A DNA stretch of 64,000 nucleotides from Toxonevra muliebris (lineage: Eukaryota; Arthropoda; Insecta; Diptera; Pallopteridae), in assembly GCA_963691655.1 (NCBI GenBank), contig OY829326.1, positions 37,351,989 through 37,415,988 on the forward strand, given 5' to 3'. Shown here in pieces: positions 59,440-64,000 of the stretch (position 1 is the first letter of the stretch; each line of letters begins with the position of its first letter). The position numbers and the translations under genes were made by a program. The notes below the pieces were generated by a model. It had not been told where the DNA came from, made no database searches, and was given only the letters and a program-made list of their open reading frames with translations.

Positions 59440-61860
59440 AAATGACTAATATAGAAAAAAAAAACTGCACTATTTACAGATACTTTCACTTGAAGATAAC
59501 GGGATCCTTACTATTGACAACTGCGTATAATGGATATGTAAAAATTCTAAAATTTTTCTGGTTCACCCCTAATATCCATCATTGCTATATCTTTGACCGG
59601 CAGTGCATGTAAAAACCACTAAGAAAATAAAATTAAGTAATTTGTAATTTTGAGACATGTCCAAAATCGCAATTTTTCCATACAAAAGCACTGAAATATA
59701 TGTGGGTCTGGCCAGACTCATGTGTGGCGAATGTTTCAATCGAAACATTTGTTTCACCGAGGGTTAATTTTTTTTGGAAAAAAGTGCATGTTTAATAAGT
59801 GTCTTATCAGATAAATTTTCATTCCAGATAAAGATACTGCTACAAAAAATAAAATAATGTACCGAAAATAGATGAGATTGGAAGTAATACAGTATAGACT
59901 GAAGAAACAGAGTTTAATATACAAGTATATAGAGGAAAGGCGAATGCTTTTTTCTTGGAGGCTTTTCTTCTGTTTTTCATTCTTTTCGCTTTAGGTTACA
60001 ACATCTCTATTATCTTTATACAGTAGCTATTCAATTATCATTATTCAACATGCATCATCGCAACTAAATAAGAACTGCAACATAAAAAAAATGCTTCCAA
60101 TTTATTTTTCAATCGCCGATATGATGAGCAAAAATCCGCAGAAAACTAAATGGAAAAGAAAAGCCATTTCAAAATCACTCTTCAAACGATCGCCACGGAG
60201 AATTCTGTGAGAGTAAAATTCCAAGTCTATGCATTTTGTTAGCTCTTCTAACAATCAAATGCAAGAGTATCGTGTTAATCGCACATTCATCTCGATCGTC
60301 TCTAATAATCTTGTTAATGATAGCTGGGTAACTACGTACATTCATGTACTGACTGGTTGAATATATATGTGTGTTTGTGTGAAATCGTGTGGGTGTATAT
60401 GTACTTTTCCCTTTGCTGCTCCCTTTCGTATGATTTATTGCATTTGCCTTATTAATGACATTTTCAGAATTTGTGTACCGTAGCACACAGTGTTTCTAAT
60501 AAATGTTTGTATGTGTGTGTGTGTATTACTTTCTATCTTCTTCCCTCCTTTTCTCCCTTTATCTCTCATACGTGCTAGCTTAGCGTTGACTGGTATTTAA
60601 GATGGTAACATGTTTGTCAGTTTAAATGCATATTACAAAATTGATTTAGAGTGTTGAGAATTCTAGCGATAACGTTGTTTTTTTCTTTTTCTCTATACAT
60701 ATTTCATTTGAGCTTTTGAAGATAAATATGAAAGAAATTGATACCAAAATAATTTCTTAACCAAATTATTATTGTATGCAAACATATAAAAGCTAACACT
60801 TATGACTAGCTTATTTTCATGCATTTTTTGAAATGATAAGCATAAGATAGCTAAGAAATACAGATTAATTTAATACTTAGTTTGCATTATTTTATACTGC
60901 CACAACGCTGACTAGATCTATGTATTTGTTATTGATTTTTTTCTACATACTTCAAAGTATGCAATTAACTTATGCGAAACTATGATCTACTGGAATTGTT
61001 ATCTCCAAATAATTTTATTCACTCAAAAAAACAGAAATGTTCAACGTTTCAAATTTAAAAGTTCATTGCCCTTCTTATATAATAAATAATTATATTTGTG
61101 CTTTAAGTACTTTTGAGATCCTAAAGAAACTTGCAGAAGATTAATGCTGAATATGTAGCATCATTATAATTATTTTTAGAATTTAACATGTATTCCAAAT
61201 CAATAGTTTATAATTGATTGAAGAGAATTATTTATTTTTATAACTGAGACTATTTTTCATTACATATTGATACCTTATAGTGTGCAATACATTAGATCGA
61301 TTGATAGGTAATAAATAATAATAATTACATTTTACATTTACAAAACCATAAAATTTGATATCCTGTTTGTGCAACATGCCCATACTCACGTACATAATGT
61401 AAATATAAATTTATATTTTCATTTAACTTATTACTATATACAAAAAAATAAATACAAAAACTACTCAAATGTGAAAAATATTTGAAATAAATTATTATTT
61501 GAGTGTCCCTTTCATTTTGAGGTTTGTTTTTTTTTTTTTAATTGCAATACTGCATAAATTTAAATCAGATTTGTTTGATATATCCAATTTGTAAACCGCT
61601 AATGATTTTATTTTATTAACTAATAATAAAAACAAAATCGCTACAGTAGAGTCAAAAATAGCTTGGCAATAATTTTCATTTTCCGATAAACCTACGAAAA
61701 CTATGGAAAAATAAAACATCTTTACTCGTGGCTGAAAGAAATTTTATAGTGGAGTGAATTGATAGAAATTAAAATCAAATGTCACTTAGGTGTTCGGTGT
61801 GAAGTTTCATAGTATGTGTGAGTTTATAAGTGTGTATAAATAAATAAATAAATGTAGTGG
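59440..61860. other. Host-like AT-rich non-coding DNA
   Basis: No gene supported. TG-rich patches occur at 60367-60378 and 60511-60524. T-rich runs lie at 61529-61539, and TAAATAAATAAATAAATG at 61838-61853, just before the tandem repeat. Confidence 0.45.
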
Positions 61861-61867
61861 CGGTTAT

Positions 61868-63110
61868 GTTAAACTTTCGTACCACCAGGTGAAGGGTGGT
61901 GAATTGCACCACGAAAGTAAGCTGATTTGTTATTAAAATAAACTGATTAAGATAAGTGAATTTTTATTATTAAATATAGGACCCTAAAAGTATACCACGC
62001 TTTTATTGTTTTGTTAAACTTTCGTACCGCCAGGTGAATTGCACCCCGAAAGTATGCTGTCTTGTTATTAGAATAAACTGATTAAGAAAGGTGAATCTTT
62101 AATATTAAAAATAGGACCCTAAAAGCATACCACATTTTTATTGTTTTGTGTATAAATATGACGGTGGTTATGTTAGGTGAACGGTGGTGAATTGCGCCCC
62201 GAATAGAATAAAGCAGGGACCGTAATCATTATAAGCAGTTTGAAAAAAATCAAAAATTTAATGCTTATTACTGGAATTTTATTTCATCGATCATCGATAA
62301 AAATTATTTTTCGATTTTTTTTTGCTCACAAATTATAATCATTTTTGATTTTTATCTGTTTGCTCAGAAATAATAACTAGGAAAAAAAATCATAATTTGT
62401 TTTATATATTTTTGATTGAAACGAAAAAATCAATTCGTGGCACAGCTTTGCACATCGTGTGTTCAGTTAGACCGAAATTCATGTGATTATTTGTGTTATT
62501 TTTTGCAACGATTTGATTTTTTCGTTTCAATCAAAAATATAAAAATCAAATAATGATTTTTTTTCCTGATCCAAAAAAAATCAGAAAATAATTTTTATTT
62601 CTGAGCAAATAAATTAAAATCAAAAAATTATAATAATTTCTGTGCAAAAAATAAAAATCAATAGTTAAAAATTATTTTTATTTTTTAGTGGGAATGCTCA
62701 GACAAAACAAAAATTTCTACTGATTCCAACAAAGCATGCAATTATTATCAATTTGTTGTACTCGACATTGTTCTCCGATATTTAGAACACGTTGATTTTT
62801 TCGTATTAAGATTTAAAAATAATTATTATTTTCGGTCCCTGGAATAAAGTGATCAGTTGAATAACTGAATTTTTAATATTAAAAATTGGACCCTAAAAGT
62901 ATGCTGCACATTTATTATTTTGTATGTATATATAGTCCCTGTTATGTTAAGCTTTCGTACCGCTAGATGGAGTGTGCTGAATCGCACCCCGAAAGTATGC
63001 TCTCTTGTTATTTGAATAAACTGGTTAATATAAGTGAATTTTAAATTTAAAAAATAGGGCACAGCAAGCCCAAAAGTATGCAGCACATAATTGTTATTGA
63101 AAATCATTTG
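61868..63110 (+). repeat. ~145-bp tandem repeat, about four units
   Basis: Units start at about 61868, 62013, 62172 and 62946. Each contains ACTTTCGTACCGCCAGGTGA, AATTGCACCCCGAAAGTATG, GAATAAACTGATTAAG-like and GGACCCTAAAAGTATACCAC strings. The start of each unit can fold: ACTTTCG pairs with CGAAAGT and an inner GGTG pairs with CACC. Unit 3 is interrupted by the MITE at 62214-62841, and its hairpin is damaged. No reading frame spans the units. Confidence 0.85.
62214..62841. mobile_element. hAT-type foldback MITE
   Basis: A 628-bp element with ends CAGGGACCGTAAT and, inverted, CAGGGACCGAAAA. An exact 8-bp duplication GAATAAAG lies at 62206-62213 and 62842-62849. The interior is largely self-complementary: TTTTTGATTGAAACGAAAAA at 62408-62427 is the complement of a string near 62520-62540, and the flanking AT-rich arms pair out to about 62260 and 62690. 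The CAGGG ends and 8-bp duplication place it in hAT. It landed inside unit 3 of the tandem repeat. Confidence 0.92.
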
Positions 63111-63196
63111 TAATACCATGAGTTGTGTAATTTCTAACCCAGATAAATCAATAAATAAAAATTTACTGGAATTAAAAAATAAGTGGACAGGCTTAT

Positions 63197-63208
63197 CTAG
63201 GTTTGAAA
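63197..63208. repeat. 12-bp target duplication, left
   Basis: CTAGGTTTGAAA, identical to 63682-63693. Confidence 0.75.
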
Positions 63209-63681
63209 GACGACCTCGATAGTCTGGTGGGTAGTGCAATAGACTTTTATCCGGGAGGTTCGGGTTCGATTCCCGTCTTAATCTGGTGGTTAATTTTCAT
63301 AACTTTGTTATATTCACTACCAATATAAAGTATATGAGAATTATAAGATAGTGTAGAAGTACACACATTGGTTGGTAATGGCAGAACCATCAAGCCGATA
63401 AAAAATTGCCACACCGCCGTTCAGTTCTAAGTGTGTCTCTTGACAGCCACTCCAACCTATCCCAACCTATTCTAACCTATCTCATTTATTTATACTTATT
63501 TACTTTGCAGTATTTTCACTTATATAGATTGTTGAAATTAAGGAACTATCACAAAGATCTCTGATGAGGAACCGTAGCTGGTTCCGAAACGATCGTCTGA
63601 CCTGCTAGTTCTATGAACTTTTTGATATTTTTCTGGCACCATAGTTCATTCAAAGCCTAATAATTTTAATAACTAACCTAG
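63209..63681 (+). mobile_element. tRNA-derived SINE
   Basis: The tRNA-like head has an A-box-like TAGTCTGGTGG at 63220-63230 and a perfect B box GGTTCGATTCC at 63263-63273. The body matches 8960-9172. A LINE-like 3' section, AAGTGTGTCTCTTGACAGCC, is followed by ACTCCAACCTATCCCAACCT at 63446-63465. A further 200 bases (63475-63681) precede the second duplication. They include GATGAGGAACCGTAGCTGGT and a tail motif also found near 4206. If the 12-bp duplication is real, the unit is 473 bp and composite. Otherwise the SINE ends near 63480. Confidence 0.8.
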
Positions 63682-63693
63682 CTAGGTTTGAAA
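63682..63693. repeat. 12-bp target duplication, right
   Basis: CTAGGTTTGAAA, identical to 63197-63208. Confidence 0.75.
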
Positions 63694-64000
63694 CTAGATG
63701 ACTCATTCACACCTAAATTAAAGGGTTTGGAAAGTTTGTAAAATATTACTGGAGGTTATTATTAGCCAAACTGTATCTACAAATATGTATATTGTCACCT
63801 AAAATTGAGAAAGCTTTAACACAAAAAGTTCAAAATCGCGTGTTTGATTGATTATAACGCATTTGATAAGACTATGCGGATGTCCCTACCAAATTTTAAA
63901 TTCACAATTATATTCTTAAAAAAATTTCTTTTAAATTTAAAATATTTTAAATTTTACAACGTTTTTTGCTTCTCCTGCAAAGTAAATAAAAAGTTTTGTT
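63694..64000. other. AT-rich non-coding end
   Basis: No coding or repeat signal recognised up to the window edge. Confidence 0.4.

Noticed and set aside
61868..62110. Hammerhead ribozyme in the tandem repeat
   Set aside because: CGAAAG and CTGATTAAG strings are present, but the required CTGANGA core is absent and varies between units.
1..64000. CRISPR array or bacterial operon
   Set aside because: No regular spacer-repeat pattern, no operon-like gene packing, and all transposons are eukaryotic types.

Overview
This looks like nuclear DNA from a higher fly (Diptera). It is AT-rich and crowded with short (CA)n, (TA)n, (CT)n, CTG/CAG and TATG microsatellites. All its transposon families are typical of insects. 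A tephritid-like fly is plausible, but that is inference. I found no host protein-coding exon, no true tRNA and no rRNA in 64 kb. The window is therefore probably intergenic DNA or part of a very long intron, and nearly every protein-like stretch is decayed transposon code.

Layout. 1-1.1 kb: RNase H-type LINE. 2.9-4.1 kb: Tc1/mariner DD37D element. 4.76-5.57 kb: hAT-type MITE with an 8-bp duplication. 5.7-6.3 kb: tandem 311-bp repeat. 9.0-9.5 kb: tRNA-derived SINE broken by a LINE fragment. 10.2-11.5 kb: DD37E element with clear inverted ends. 11.5-21.6 kb: mostly unique-looking DNA with microsatellites, a 10-bp minisatellite that reverses orientation and a LINE tail. 21.7-24.0 kb: three mobile-element relics. 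27.0-29.0 kb: two LINE relics side by side. 31.8-34.7 kb: inverted copy of the 5.7 kb repeat, a foldback relic and a 1.4-kb palindromic element. 35.5-37.5 kb: DD37E element with a LINE nested in it. 38.5-42.4 kb: DD37D, hAT and LINE relics and a Tc1-type non-autonomous element. 44.6-46.3 kb: MITE with a nested LINE. 46.9-48.0 kb: LINE without RNase H. 52.8-54.2 kb: degenerate TCTGGT minisatellite. 56.5-59.4 kb: two DD37E relics flanking a foldback element. 61.9-63.1 kb: ~145-bp tandem repeat with a hAT MITE inside. 63.2-63.7 kb: second SINE.

The most connected story is a LINE/SINE partnership. At least seven LINE pieces carry an RNase H and/or a C-terminal Cys-His motif. Several share a 3' signature near TATCACAATGAGCC and end in AACCT-like repeats rather than poly(A). 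The tRNA-headed SINE ends in the same way. Three insertions (two LINEs, one SINE) show 12-bp target duplications. Other points of interest are the long palindromes, which could make hairpin RNA if transcribed, and at least five divergent DD37E relics. Frame breaks were read by eye, so exact domain edges are approximate.
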